Positions 27,943-36,620 of a DNA stretch of 64,000 bases are shown here, piece by piece. Under the pieces are notes generated by a model. That model saw only the letters and a list, made by a program, of their open reading frames with translations, was not told where the DNA came from and searched no databases. How positions within the stretch are numbered: the first letter of the stretch is position 1; each line of letters opens with the position of its first letter. The translations under genes and the position numbers were made by a program. The stretch is from NCBI RefSeq assembly GCF_018200035.1, contig NZ_CP073581.1:60001-124000 (forward strand), read 5' to 3'. This stretch comes from Sulfitobacter albidus (lineage in GTDB: Bacteria > Pseudomonadota > Alphaproteobacteria > Rhodobacterales > Rhodobacteraceae).

Positions 27943-28419
27943 TCAGTCTTCCAGACTGTCGGCGCGCTTTTCTTCGATCAGGCCCATCTCCTCGCGTTTG
28001 CGTTCTTCAAAGCGGGCGCCGAAGGCGTCGTTATGCTCGGCCCCGATGGTTTCGCGCGCGCGGGTGAATACCTCGTCCTCTTCCTCCTCGATGTGATGCT
28101 CATAATCATGCTTGAGCGTCTTGAACTTGGTCAGCCAGGCGGGGCTGCTCATGTCCATGGTGTTGAGCTCTTCCATCAGGTCGTCGAGCTGCTGGTGCTC
28201 GTGTACCGAATGGCGCGCGGCGTCCTGGCCCCAGGTCTCCGAGATCAGCTTGGAATAAAACGTCTCTTCCTCGGCTGCGGCGTGGGATTTCACATCGCGG
28301 TAGAATTCCTTCCACTTCGCGCGGCGCTCTGCGCTGTCGCCCTGGGTTTCGGCAATCGCATCCAGAAGGGTGCGGTGGGCGTCGTGATCGTCCTTGATGG
28401 CGTCGTAGATGGAAGGCAT
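27943..28419 (-). CDS. hemerythrin HHE-domain protein
   Basis: 158 aa; GGAGA precedes the ATG. His and acidic residues at the spacings of the hemerythrin four-helix bundle are visible: IKDDHDAHRTLLDAI, SHAAAEEETFYSKL, VHEHQQLDDLMEEL, KHDYEHHIEEEEDEVF. Such proteins bind a di-iron centre and have been linked to oxygen, nitric oxide or stress sensing. The C-terminal ~35 residues are very charged. It is converging with aspS and divergent from the acetyltransferase gene. Confidence 0.85.
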   Translation of the reverse strand: MPSIYDAIKDDHDAHRTLLDAIAETQGDSAERRAKWKEFYRDVKSHAAAEEETFYSKLISETWGQDAARHSVHEHQQLDDLMEELNTMDMSSPAWLTKFKTLKHDYEHHIEEEEDEVFTRARETIGAEHNDAFGARFEERKREEMGLIEEKRADSLED

Positions 28420-28526
28420 TGCAGGTCTCCTGATCGGTGCAGATGAAGGGGAACGCTACAGCATCGCGCAGGGTTCCCGCGCGTTTGGGTCTTGTCAGGG
28501 CAGGGAGGCTGCGTATCACTGTCGCC

Positions 28527-29255
28527 ATGACCGATCGCCTTCCCTCCGGCGCGCCCATCGGCGCCCCTGTTCCAGACTGGACACCGCCCCCGCTGCCCGG
28601 CGTGGCCCCCCTGCAGGGCCGTTTTGCGCGGCTTGAGCGGTTGGACGCGCAGGCCCACGCAGCGCTGCTGTATCGCGCGTTTGCCGAGCAGGACGCGCTG
28701 TGGGATTACATGCCGTCGGGGCCATTTTCGTCGTCTGCGCAGTTTCACCGCTGGGTGCGCGACATCGCCGCTGGGAACGACCCTGCGTTCTACGCGATCA
28801 AGAATCTGCAAAGCGACGCTTTCGAGGGTATGGCGAGTTTTCTGCGCATCACGCCTGAAGCGGGAAGCATCGAGGTGGGTCACATCTGCTTTGGCGGCGC
28901 CCTGCAACGCACGCCCGCCGCGACAGAGGCGATGTATCTGATGATGGGCTGGGCGTTCGAGACGGGCTATCGCCGGTTCGAATGGAAGTGCAACGCGCTC
29001 AATCTGCCGTCCCGCCGCGCGGCGCAGCGGCTCGGCCTCAGCTTTGAGGGGGTGTTCCGGCAGGCGACCGTGGTCAAGGGGCGCAACCGCGATACTGCGT
29101 GGTTCGCCGCGATCGACAGCGAATGGCCCGCGCTGAAAGAGGCATTCGGCACATGGCTCGCACCCGCGAATTTTGACGATGACGGCGCGCAGCGTGAGCG
29201 GTTGGGCGACATGACCCGCCTTGTGCGCGCGGGATCCGATCCGGCGCTGCGCTAG
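28527..29255 (+). CDS. GNAT-family (RimJ/RimL-type) N-acetyltransferase
   Basis: 242 aa from MTDRLPSGAPIG at 28527. The RimJ/RimL pattern is clear: GRFARLERLDAQAHAALLY, DALWDYMPSGPFSS, MASFLRITPEAGSIEVGHICFG, TEAMYLMMGWAFETGYRRFEWKCN and LPSRRAAQRLGLSFEGVFRQ. It transfers an acetyl group from acetyl-CoA, in this subfamily often to protein N-termini or small molecules; the acceptor is unknown. It is a stand-alone gene, divergent from the hemerythrin gene. Confidence 0.88.
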   Translation: MTDRLPSGAPIGAPVPDWTPPPLPGVAPLQGRFARLERLDAQAHAALLYRAFAEQDALWDYMPSGPFSSSAQFHRWVRDIAAGNDPAFYAIKNLQSDAFEGMASFLRITPEAGSIEVGHICFGGALQRTPAATEAMYLMMGWAFETGYRRFEWKCNALNLPSRRAAQRLGLSFEGVFRQATVVKGRNRDTAWFAAIDSEWPALKEAFGTWLAPANFDDDGAQRERLGDMTRLVRAGSDPALR

Positions 29256-29259
29256 GGCG

Positions 29260-30033
29260 TCAGATCGCGACCTTCCCGGCCAGTCGCTGCTGGATCAGCC
29301 CGGCGATGCGCGCGGTTTCGGACCCAGCGGCCCCACCGTCGGCACGGCGCGCGGCGAGTGCGTGGGCGGCTTGCACCATCGGATCATCGTCGGCAGAGCG
29401 GGCAACACCCCGAAGAAACTGGGCGAGATAGTCCAGCGCGTGTTCATTGGGGAGGTTTTCCAGAATATCCGCCGCATGGCTGATGTCGTCGTGATAGGCC
29501 ATCTCGTCCGGCGTGATCGTTTCGTTTTCAATCACGCGCAGGCCCGACGGGCGGCGGTCGGCGGGCAACTGTGACAGGACCGCTTGCTGGAATGCCGCGA
29601 GCGAGGTGATGGGTTTGCCCAGAAAGCCCTGCGCCCCGGCGGCGAGGGCTTCGCCCTCGCGCTCGGTGTCGCCCGAGATTGCCAGAACGATGGATTGGGT
29701 CGTCTCAGCTTCCACAAGTTCGGCGATGAATTGCGTGCCGCAACCGTCGGGCAGGCCCAGGTCGACGATCACCACCGTGGGGCGGTAGACCTGCAAATGC
29801 CGCCTGGCGGAGCGGATGCAATCGGCCCGCCGGATGCGCGCGCCGGAACGCAGGCACAACAGACGCATCGCCTCGCAGGCAAAGCGGCTGTCTTCGACGA
29901 CCAGCACGGTCAGGCCCAAAAGCGGACGCGCCGCGGTGGGGGCGGGGAAGGTCGGTGCAAAGGGATCAAGGGGGCCATGGGCGTCTCCGATTCTGGGGTT
30001 CCCCTTAATGGTTAAGGCCGCATCGCTAATCAC
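29260..30033 (-). CDS. single-receiver-domain protein with unrecognised C-terminus
   Basis: 257 aa read from a GTG at 30033, with no convincing ribosome site, so the start is uncertain. After ~40 Pro/Ala-rich residues comes a CheY-like receiver (about 42-155): VLVVEDSRFACEAMRLL, the phosphoacceptor Asp in VVIVDLGLPDG, and the conserved Lys in GFLGKPITS. The remaining ~95 residues (YHDDISHAADILENLPNEHA to IAGLIQQRLAGKVAI) are mostly helical and match no output domain I know. It could act through protein contacts or as a phosphate sink. There is no kinase gene nearby. Confidence 0.8.
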   Translation of the reverse strand: MISDAALTIKGNPRIGDAHGPLDPFAPTFPAPTAARPLLGLTVLVVEDSRFACEAMRLLCLRSGARIRRADCIRSARRHLQVYRPTVVIVDLGLPDGCGTQFIAELVEAETTQSIVLAISGDTEREGEALAAGAQGFLGKPITSLAAFQQAVLSQLPADRRPSGLRVIENETITPDEMAYHDDISHAADILENLPNEHALDYLAQFLRGVARSADDDPMVQAAHALAARRADGGAAGSETARIAGLIQQRLAGKVAI

Positions 30034-30109
30034 AGGTTAACGCGTCGCATTGCGCTTTTGCCCGGCGCGCCGCATAACGTGGCGCAACTGCAAAACGAGG
30101 AGCCCCGCC

Positions 30110-30514
<405 letters not shown>

Positions 30515-30518
30515 GCGC

Positions 30519-30815
30519 ATGGGTGTCACCTCGGCCCTCGTGCTCTACGCCGTTTGCTGGTTCATGACATTCCTCGTGATCCTACCGATCCGCGTCAAAA
30601 CCCAGGGCGATCTGAATGACATCGTGCCGGGCACCCACGCCGGCGCGCCCGAGCATCATCATCTGGGCAAGAAAGCGATCTGGACGACCGTGATCGCCTT
30701 CCTGTTCTGGGCGATCTTCGTGGCGATCATCCTGTCGGAGATCATCAGCGTGGACGATCTGGAAAACTGGGTGGGCCGCGGCGTTCCGTCGTCACGAACT
30801 GGTACAGGTGAGTAA
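30519..30815 (+). CDS. DUF1467 family membrane protein
   Basis: 98 aa with two membrane segments (SALVLYAVCWFMTFLVILP at ~4-22 and TTVIAFLFWAIFVAIILSE at ~56-75) and the conserved linker RVKTQGDLNDIVPGTHAGAP. This is the DUF1467 family of alphaproteobacteria, function unknown. It is probably co-transcribed with mce. Its last 71 bp overlap the 3' end of the converging EI24-domain gene. Confidence 0.85.
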   Translation: MGVTSALVLYAVCWFMTFLVILPIRVKTQGDLNDIVPGTHAGAPEHHHLGKKAIWTTVIAFLFWAIFVAIILSEIISVDDLENWVGRGVPSSRTGTGE

Positions 30816-31482
30816 ACGTCGCGGCCCCAAGAATGGGGATCACGAGGTTTAGCAGCGGCACCGTCAGCGGCATCGCCATCAGCGTGCCCGCCGCCCAGAC
30901 GGTGAAAAAGTGTTTGCGCCGCAACTGTTTGGCCTTCACCCGGCCAATACGGCGCATGGCGACCAGCATGAAATATTCACGCCCCAGCAAAAACCCGTTC
31001 ACCGCCCAGAAGATAAAGATCGCGACGGGCGCAAAGGCCACGTAGAGGATCAGCGCCAGCACGTTCACCCCGACGATCACGCCAAGGAAATTCACGGTAT
31101 CGCGCAGCGCTTCCCAGAACGGTGTGCGGGGTTTCTGGGCCAGATGGGGGTAATGCTCCGCCTCGACCGCGTCGGCCACATCGTCGAGAAACATCGAGGT
31201 GATCGCCGAGGCGACAGGGATCATCAGGAATACCGACAGCAGGAGCATCAATGCCAGCGCGCCCCAGCTGAGCAGGTCATCAATCCACTGCACTTCGCCC
31301 AGCATTGGAATCCACACCTCGTCGCCGGCGATCCAGCCGATCAGGCTGGCAAATCCTGCAGCGGCAGCGATCATCAGCGCGACCGTCAGCGCGATCCCGA
31401 TGCCCAGCACACGGGCAAAGCGCGGATCGCCGATCTGGCCAAGGGTCAGGCCAAACGCCCGGAAAATCGCGCCTATAGCCAT
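30745..31482 (-). CDS. EI24-domain (CysZ-like) membrane protein
   Basis: 245 aa with about five hydrophobic segments. The EI24/CysZ pattern is seen in TSMFLDDVADAVEAEHYPHL, FWEALRDTVNFLGVIVGVN, FWAVNGFLLGREYFMLVAMRR and a final hydrophobic LTVPLLNLVIPILGAATFTHLYQ. CysZ proteins take up sulfate, but most alphaproteobacterial EI24 proteins are uncharacterised, so transport of sulfate is only a possibility. The start overlaps the upstream nitroreductase by 10 bp; the 3' end overlaps the converging DUF1467 gene by 71 bp. Confidence 0.8.
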   Translation of the reverse strand: MAIGAIFRAFGLTLGQIGDPRFARVLGIGIALTVALMIAAAAGFASLIGWIAGDEVWIPMLGEVQWIDDLLSWGALALMLLLSVFLMIPVASAITSMFLDDVADAVEAEHYPHLAQKPRTPFWEALRDTVNFLGVIVGVNVLALILYVAFAPVAIFIFWAVNGFLLGREYFMLVAMRRIGRVKAKQLRRKHFFTVWAAGTLMAMPLTVPLLNLVIPILGAATFTHLYQFVTTERRGPPSFPDRPR

Positions 31483-32045
31483 GTCGTGATGCTTTCGAGG
31501 TCCGGGCGCGGACGCTCGGGCGGGGCGGCGCGCGCGGTGCCGATGTGAACGATGCCCGCGATGCGCTCGTGTTCCTCAAGGCCAAACCCCGCGCGCATGA
31601 ATTCGCGGTCGTGGCTGGCCCAACCGCTGAGCCAGTTCGCCCCCCAGCCCGCCGCAAGCGCGGCATTCACCAGCCCCAGGCAGACACAGCCGGCGGAATA
31701 GGTCTGCTCCAGCGCGGGGATCTTTTCGGAGGGTTTGTGCACCTCGATCACGGCCACGGCGAGGGTGCCCTGATCGAATTGCGCGCGTCCCTTGACGATC
31801 TGTTCGGCCTCCAGCCCCAGCGCCTCTCCGCGCGCCTGCGCAAGCGCGGCCAGCGGGGCCATGGCGTCGCGTTCGATCACGATGAAACGCCATGGCTCAA
31901 GCTTGCCGTGATCCGGCACACGGGCGGCGGCGGTGAGCAGGGGCATCAGCAGATCACGGTCGGGCACCGGGGCGGTCAGCGTCTTGGCCGGGCGCGAGCG
32001 GCGGGTTTGCAGGAATTCCAGCGCGTCGGGGTTTGGGGTCGGCAT
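31473..32045 (-). CDS. nitroreductase family protein
   Basis: 190 aa flavoprotein of the nitroreductase family, resembling the YdjA subgroup: LEFLQTRRSRPAKTL at the FMN-binding start, AARVPDHGKLEPWRFIVIE, and AALAAGWGANWLSGWASHD. It likely reduces nitro or other electron-poor compounds with NAD(P)H. It sits in a minus-strand run deacetylase - nitroreductase - EI24, with a 4-bp gap to the first and a 10-bp overlap with the last, suggesting an operon. Confidence 0.88.
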   Translation of the reverse strand: MPTPNPDALEFLQTRRSRPAKTLTAPVPDRDLLMPLLTAAARVPDHGKLEPWRFIVIERDAMAPLAALAQARGEALGLEAEQIVKGRAQFDQGTLAVAVIEVHKPSEKIPALEQTYSAGCVCLGLVNAALAAGWGANWLSGWASHDREFMRAGFGLEEHERIAGIVHIGTARAAPPERPRPDLESITTWL

Positions 32046-32049
32046 CAGC

Positions 32050-33156
32050 TCAGCTCTCCAGCTTTTCGGCCATCTCGTCGATGAGCGTGCGGGTCAGGGC
32101 GGCGGTGCGGGCGTTGGGCTGGCGCCCGTCGAAAGCGGCGCCAAGCGGATCGGGGGCGGTGTGGCGGCTTTCCGACAGCGCCTCCAGCACGGCGTGGCCA
32201 CAAAACGGCACATAGACCTCGGAATAGCCGCCCTCATGCGCCAGCATCAACTTGCCGCCGCAGATCTCGCGGGCCAACGCCTTGATCCGGCGGGTCATTT
32301 CGCCAAAGGCGCCGGCGGTCAGCTGCATCGAGGCGAGCGGGTCGGGGCAGGCGGCATCGAACCCGCAGGCCACCGCGATGAGATCGGGTTTGAACGCGCG
32401 GATCTGCGGGATGACGATCCGCTCAAGCGCGTGCAGGTAGCCGTCCGCGCCCGTGCCGGCGGGAAGGGGCAGGTTGATGTTGTATCCCGCACCGGCGCCT
32501 GCACCGCGATCGGCAAAGGCGCCCTTGGGGTGCGGATAGTTGCCTTCCTGGTGCAGCGAGATCGTCAGCGTATCGGCGCGGTCATAGTAGATCTTTTCGG
32601 TGCCGTTGCCGTGGTGCACATCCCAATCGAGCACGACGGCGCGGGTGATGTGCCCCTCGGCGCGCGCGGTTTCCAGCGCGATGGCAAGGTTGGCCATCAG
32701 GCAAAACCCCATCGGCGCGTCGGGTTCGCAGTGGTGCCCCGGCGGGCGGCTGAGGGCATAGGCGTTCTCGACCTCGCCGGTCGCCACGGCGCGCATCGCA
32801 GCGGTGGCCAACCCCGCCGAGAGCGCCGCGACCTCAAAGCCGCCCTGCGCGAAGGGCGCGTGATACCCCAACTCGCCACCGCCCGCGTCCGAGACTTCCT
32901 TGAACCGGTCGAGATAGCTGGCGGGATGCACCCGCTCTAGGGCTGCGCGGTCGGCGGGATCGGCGCCCTGCATCGACAGATCGGCGGTGATGCCGGTCAC
33001 TTCCATCAGATTGCGAAAGCGCCGCTTTGTCTCGGGGCTTTCGGGCAGGCCGCCGGCGGCCATGGGTTGCACCAGCCCGCCCAGCGGCAGCGTAAAGGCA
33101 TAGTCACCGCCCGCGTGCCAGAATGTCCGTTCGTCCCAGAAAAATCCCGTGCTCAT
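32050..33156 (-). CDS. histone deacetylase-superfamily (acetylpolyamine/acetoin-type) hydrolase
   Basis: 368 aa, full length. Zinc and charge-relay residues of the class II-like bacterial deacetylases are present: SRPPGHHCEPDAPMGFCLMAN (tandem His), VLDWDVHHGNGTEKIYYDR (Asp/His zinc ligands) and AVACGFDAACPDPLASMQL (Asp zinc ligand). HEGGYSEVYVPFCGHAVLEAL is the C-terminal Gly-rich loop. Substrates in bacteria include acetylpolyamines; none can be assigned here. It is divergent from the toxin-like gene across a 243-bp gap with tandem repeats. Confidence 0.9.
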   Translation of the reverse strand: MSTGFFWDERTFWHAGGDYAFTLPLGGLVQPMAAGGLPESPETKRRFRNLMEVTGITADLSMQGADPADRAALERVHPASYLDRFKEVSDAGGGELGYHAPFAQGGFEVAALSAGLATAAMRAVATGEVENAYALSRPPGHHCEPDAPMGFCLMANLAIALETARAEGHITRAVVLDWDVHHGNGTEKIYYDRADTLTISLHQEGNYPHPKGAFADRGAGAGAGYNINLPLPAGTGADGYLHALERIVIPQIRAFKPDLIAVACGFDAACPDPLASMQLTAGAFGEMTRRIKALAREICGGKLMLAHEGGYSEVYVPFCGHAVLEALSESRHTAPDPLGAAFDGRQPNARTAALTRTLIDEMAEKLES

Positions 33157-33238
33157 CGCCCCGCCTTTCGATCCGCGCCGTCGTTCGGGGATAGAGATAG
33201 GCGTTCCGGGAGGGCATCACAAACGGGATTTCGCGGTG

Positions 33239-33282
33239 TGCACCGGGTATGCACCGTGTGTACACCGCACGTGCACACACGG
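33239..33282. repeat. four tandem 11-bp repeats (consensus near TGCACCGNGTG)
   Basis: Units: TGCACCGGGTA, TGCACCGTGTG, TACACCGCACG, TGCACACACGG, back to back with no spacer. The period is close to one DNA helical turn, so a protein reading each unit would sit on one face. They lie in the divergent region between the deacetylase (minus, start 33156) and the toxin-like gene (plus, start 33400), an expected place for a regulator to bind. Confidence 0.55.
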
Positions 33283-33399
33283 AATGGCGAAATGCATTCC
33301 AGTGCAGATTGGTATGCGCTAGGCTACGCGTCATGAGATTCCCTGTTCCCTCTTGCCGTCGGCGGCCAGCGGCCCGCGATCCTTTGCGGAGGGCCGCGC

Positions 33400-34392
33400 G
33401 TGGCTGACGGCGGGTATGATGCGGCACAGGCGGCGGCTGCCTCGCAAAGCGGCGATGCCGTGGGCGGCGGATGTGCGGGTTGCCACACGGGCAACTGGAT
33501 CCACGTTCGCTATGAATATACCGAAGGCGATCCGGTCACCGACGCGGTTTATGTGGTTCAGACCCCCAACGGCGGAGAGCCGGGCGGCGATGTCATCACC
33601 GAAGGCGTGATCTCGATCGGGCCGGATGCGCCGCATCAGTATGTGCATGTGGATCTGGGCGATCACGCTGGTCCGGTCGAGGTCTTCGTCTTTGACGATC
33701 CGACGGAGCCTGTTCCCTACACTGAGCCCGCCCCCGTCGAGGATGAGCGCGGCTGGTTTGCCCGCGCGGCCGATGCAGTCATGAGCGGCGCCGATTGGGC
33801 GTGGGACGTGGTTCAGGGCGATTTCAACGAGGATATGACGACCGGGCAGATCATTACGAATGCCATCGTCACGGCCGTCCCCGGCATCGATCAGGTCGCC
33901 GATCTGCGGGATCTGGTGGCCAATGGCAAGGCGTTGATCTGGGACAAGCGCTACACCGAGATCGGCGTGTGGGTCGGCGTCTTTGCCTGCCTGATCGGCC
34001 TGATCCCAAGTCTCGGCTCGCTGGCGAAGGGCGTCATCAAGCTGGTCTGGCGGCAGGCCGGTGAGGTTGGCAAGATCCTCATCTACATCAACAAGGCGCT
34101 GCACAGGCGGATGCCGCAGGTGAATGGCTACCGTTTCCTGAAAAAGCTTGCCGATGAGCTGCCGGGGCACGTTGCGTTCGTGACGCAGAAATTCAACGAA
34201 TTTCTGGATATGTGCACTGACCGCATCCCCTTCTTTGGCGGGGGCGAGTTGCGCGAGACGATCGAGACCGTGCGCGCGATGGCCAACGAGATGTTCCCCG
34301 CGTGGCGCGCGAAATTCAGGAAAAACTGCTGCGGGGCCTGGCCGATTTCGCGTCGCGCGCGTGGATGGTCATGCCCGGCCAGGGTATCGTGA
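33400..34392 (+). CDS. candidate polymorphic toxin/effector, N-terminal part
   Basis: 330 aa as read, from a GTG with GGAGGG 6 nt upstream. Residues ~38-105 (WIHVRYEYTEGDPVTDAVYV, then PGGDVITEGVISIGPDAP and VHVDLGDHAGPVEVFVFDD) look like the beta-rich N-terminal trafficking domains of secreted effectors. Residues ~145-215 (TTGQIITNAIVTAVPGIDQV, DLRDLVANGKALIW) resemble pre-toxin regions. No signal peptide is seen. The last ~26 residues after AWRA (rich in Arg, Cys, Trp) look out of frame; homologous-looking sequence continues in the next frame. Losing one CG from the CGCGCG run at 34304-34311 would explain the split. Identification as a toxin rests on layout and style, not on a recognised catalytic domain. 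Confidence 0.5.
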   Translation: MADGGYDAAQAAAASQSGDAVGGGCAGCHTGNWIHVRYEYTEGDPVTDAVYVVQTPNGGEPGGDVITEGVISIGPDAPHQYVHVDLGDHAGPVEVFVFDDPTEPVPYTEPAPVEDERGWFARAADAVMSGADWAWDVVQGDFNEDMTTGQIITNAIVTAVPGIDQVADLRDLVANGKALIWDKRYTEIGVWVGVFACLIGLIPSLGSLAKGVIKLVWRQAGEVGKILIYINKALHRRMPQVNGYRFLKKLADELPGHVAFVTQKFNEFLDMCTDRIPFFGGGELRETIETVRAMANEMFPAWRAKFRKNCCGAWPISRRARGWSCPARVS

Positions 34393-35069
34393 TCCGCCGT
34401 ACGATGCAGGCCACGCGCCGCGCCTACGACAGCTGGCAGGACACAATGCGGCGGGTCGGGTTCGACAAGACGGCACTGGAGGCCGGCGCCGAACCGATTG
34501 ATGACGCTGCCAGGGCGCTTGCGCGGCGCACGCCCGAGCTGTTCAAGGAGTGGTACGACGATATTCTGCGCCAGTTACCTGAAGAGTCCGCCCGGCATAT
34601 GCGCGCAAGCGAGGGCTACTACCTCAACAATGTTCTGCCGTCGTTTTCGAGCAAACCCGAGGTAATTCCGCTGACCGGCGATGGCGCGCTGTTTCGGGTG
34701 ATCGACAAGCCGGACGGGCACACCGGCGGGTTCTGGAGCCGCAACATTCCCGACGATGACGAAGCGGTCTGGCGCTCAAGGAATGCAGTGCTGCAAGGTT
34801 GGAACGAAGGCGGTGCCTTTATCAAGGCGACGGTCCCACCGCCGCCGGCGGCACTGCGCGGACCCATCGCGCCACAGATTTCCGAAGCGGACCCGAACAT
34901 GATGCTGCGGGGCGGGGACGAGCAGATCTTCCTCCCCGGTCCGCGTGAGGGTGCGATCGGGGAGGATCAGGTGACGGACTACTGGCATACCGGATGGAAT
35001 GACAGGGCGCCGACCAGCCCCTCACGTGCGTCGATGCGTGCGGGCAACCCGAACGAGTGTGACAAATGA
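34302..35069 (+). CDS. candidate polymorphic toxin/effector, C-terminal part
   Basis: 255 aa in a frame that overlaps the previous gene by 91 bp; it can start at a GTG at 34302 but more likely is the C-terminal half of the same protein. After a helical start (REIQEKLLRGLADFASRAW), the putative toxin region holds LTGDGALFRVIDKPDGHTGG, FWSRNIPDDDEAVWRSRNAV, LQGWNEGGAFIKATVPPPP and GPIAPQISEADPN with RGGDEQIFLPGP. The regular Gly/Trp/Pro blocks suggest a folded enzyme domain, but I do not recognise the family. The stop overlaps the next start as ATGA, as expected for a toxin-immunity pair. Confidence 0.5.
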   Translation: MAREIQEKLLRGLADFASRAWMVMPGQGIVIRRTMQATRRAYDSWQDTMRRVGFDKTALEAGAEPIDDAARALARRTPELFKEWYDDILRQLPEESARHMRASEGYYLNNVLPSFSSKPEVIPLTGDGALFRVIDKPDGHTGGFWSRNIPDDDEAVWRSRNAVLQGWNEGGAFIKATVPPPPAALRGPIAPQISEADPNMMLRGGDEQIFLPGPREGAIGEDQVTDYWHTGWNDRAPTSPSRASMRAGNPNECDK

Positions 35070-35515
35070 CGCCAAAACCCGCCTTTGAAAACGCGATCCG
35101 CGCGTTCGACGCCTATGCGGTCGGGCTGGAGCGGCTGGCCGCGGGGATGCAATCGGGTGCGATCCCCGCGACGCGGATGGCCGCCTGTCTGGCGCGCCCT
35201 TCTGTGACAGCGGCGGACGTGCAGGACCTTGCCGGGAAGGTGGCGCGGATCGCGCGGCAGATCGAGGCACAGCTAGGCAAACCGGATGTGGATATCGCCG
35301 TGATCGCAACCATAAGCGGCGTTCGGTCGATGGTCGGGTTGGCCTACGACGTGCTGACCGACGATTGCCCGCAGGTTCCACCGGCGCATGAAGCATTGGA
35401 GCCTGCGATGGCGGCGATGGACGCGGCCTTTCCGCGTTCGCCGCAGGGGGAATATACCTCGTCGGCGGTTGCGGATTACCAGACCGCGTTGGAGCGCAGC
35501 AATCCGTGGCGCTGA
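35066..35515 (+). CDS. small protein, candidate immunity protein to the upstream toxin
   Basis: 149 aa, start overlapping the upstream stop (ATGA), so translation is coupled. It is mostly helical by composition (FENAIRAFDAYAVGLERLAA, LAGKVARIARQIEAQLGKP, AVADYQTALERSNPWR) with no membrane segment or signal peptide, hence cytosolic. I recognise no family. The position directly after a putative toxin domain, the small size and the coupling are what one expects of an immunity protein; this is inference only. Its 3' end faces trpS across 7 bp. Confidence 0.5.
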   Translation: MTPKPAFENAIRAFDAYAVGLERLAAGMQSGAIPATRMAACLARPSVTAADVQDLAGKVARIARQIEAQLGKPDVDIAVIATISGVRSMVGLAYDVLTDDCPQVPPAHEALEPAMAAMDAAFPRSPQGEYTSSAVADYQTALERSNPWR

Positions 35516-35522
35516 CGCCCGG

Positions 35523-36541
35523 TTATCCGACCATGCCGACGATTTCGTAGGTCTTTTTCAGAATCGGCGCGGTGATCTCGCGGGCTTGCTCTGCGCCTTT
35601 GGCCAGCAGCTTGTCGATCTCGCCCACGTCATCCATCAGCCGCGCCATCTCGGTCGAGATGGGGGCGAGTTTGGCCACCGCCAGTTCGGCCAGCGCGGGT
35701 TTGAACGTGCCGAATTGCTGCCCGCCTACGTCCGCCAGCACCTGATCCACGGTCTGTTCGTTCAGCGCGGCGTAGATGTTCACCAGATTGCGCGCCTCGG
35801 GGCGGTCCTTGAGGCCCGCAGCCTCGGAGGGGAGCGCGTCCGGGTCCGTCTTGGCCTTGCGGATCTTCTTGGCGATGGTGTCGGCGTCGTCGGTCATGTT
35901 GATGCGGCTGGCATCCGACGGATCTGATTTGCTCATCTTCTTGGAGCCGTCGCGCAGGGACATCACGCGGGTCGCGGCCCCTTCGATCACCGGCTCCGTC
36001 AGCGGGAAGAAATCAACGCCGTAGTCGTGGTTGAACTTGGCCGCGATGTCGCGGGTCAGCTCGAGGTGCTGTTTCTGATCCTCGCCCACGGGGACGTGGG
36101 TGGCGTGATAGACCAGAATGTCGGCGGCCATCAGCGCCGGGTAGCCGAAAAGGCCCAGTGAGGCGGCCTCGGCGTTCTTGCCTGCTTTGTCCTTCCACTG
36201 GGTCATGCGGCCCATCCAGCCCATGCGCGCCACGCAGTTGAAGATCCAGCCCAGCTGCGCGTGCTCGGGCACTTGTGATTGGTTGATGAGGATGCTCTTT
36301 TCCGGCGAAATGCCCGACGCGATAAAGCCCGCCGCAAGCTCGCGCGTGTTGCGTTTGAGATCCGCAGGATCCTGCCAGACGGTGATCGCGTGCAGATCGA
36401 CCATGCAGTAGACGGTTTCAAAATCGCCCTGGTTCTGCATGTCGACAAAGCGTTTGATCGCGCCCAGATAGTTGCCAAGGGTCAGCCCGCCCGACGGCTG
36501 GATGCCGGAAAAGACGCGGGGGTGAAGGTGGTCTCGCTCAT
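35523..36541 (-). CDS. trpS: tryptophanyl-tRNA synthetase (apparent one-base deletion near the start)
   Basis: About 340 aa. Class I signatures are intact: the HIGH-equivalent region [13 protein letters not shown] and KMSKS in [16 protein letters not shown], plus [17 protein letters not shown]. The best start is the ATG at 36541, with GGAG 6 nt upstream, giving MSETTFTP, but homology ([11 protein letters not shown]) continues one frame over. Adding one C to the five-C run at 36518-36522 gives [15 protein letters not shown]. As written, only a GTG at 36548 that overlaps the ribosome site would open the frame. The enzyme charges tRNA-Trp and is essential, so a sequence error is the simplest reading. 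Confidence 0.9.
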
Positions 36542-36620
36542 GGCGCACTCCGAAGGGGCTGGAATATGGGTCGCGATGGGCTTACCCATGCCGCAACTCC
36601 CCGTCAACGTGAGAGATCCC

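Noticed and set aside
33400..35069. Two independent overlapping genes for the toxin-like region
   Set aside because: The 3' end of the first frame (after about 34311) has the composition of out-of-frame sequence and the second frame continues the helix there, so one split gene is more likely; both readings are still listed because the sequence as given does not settle it.
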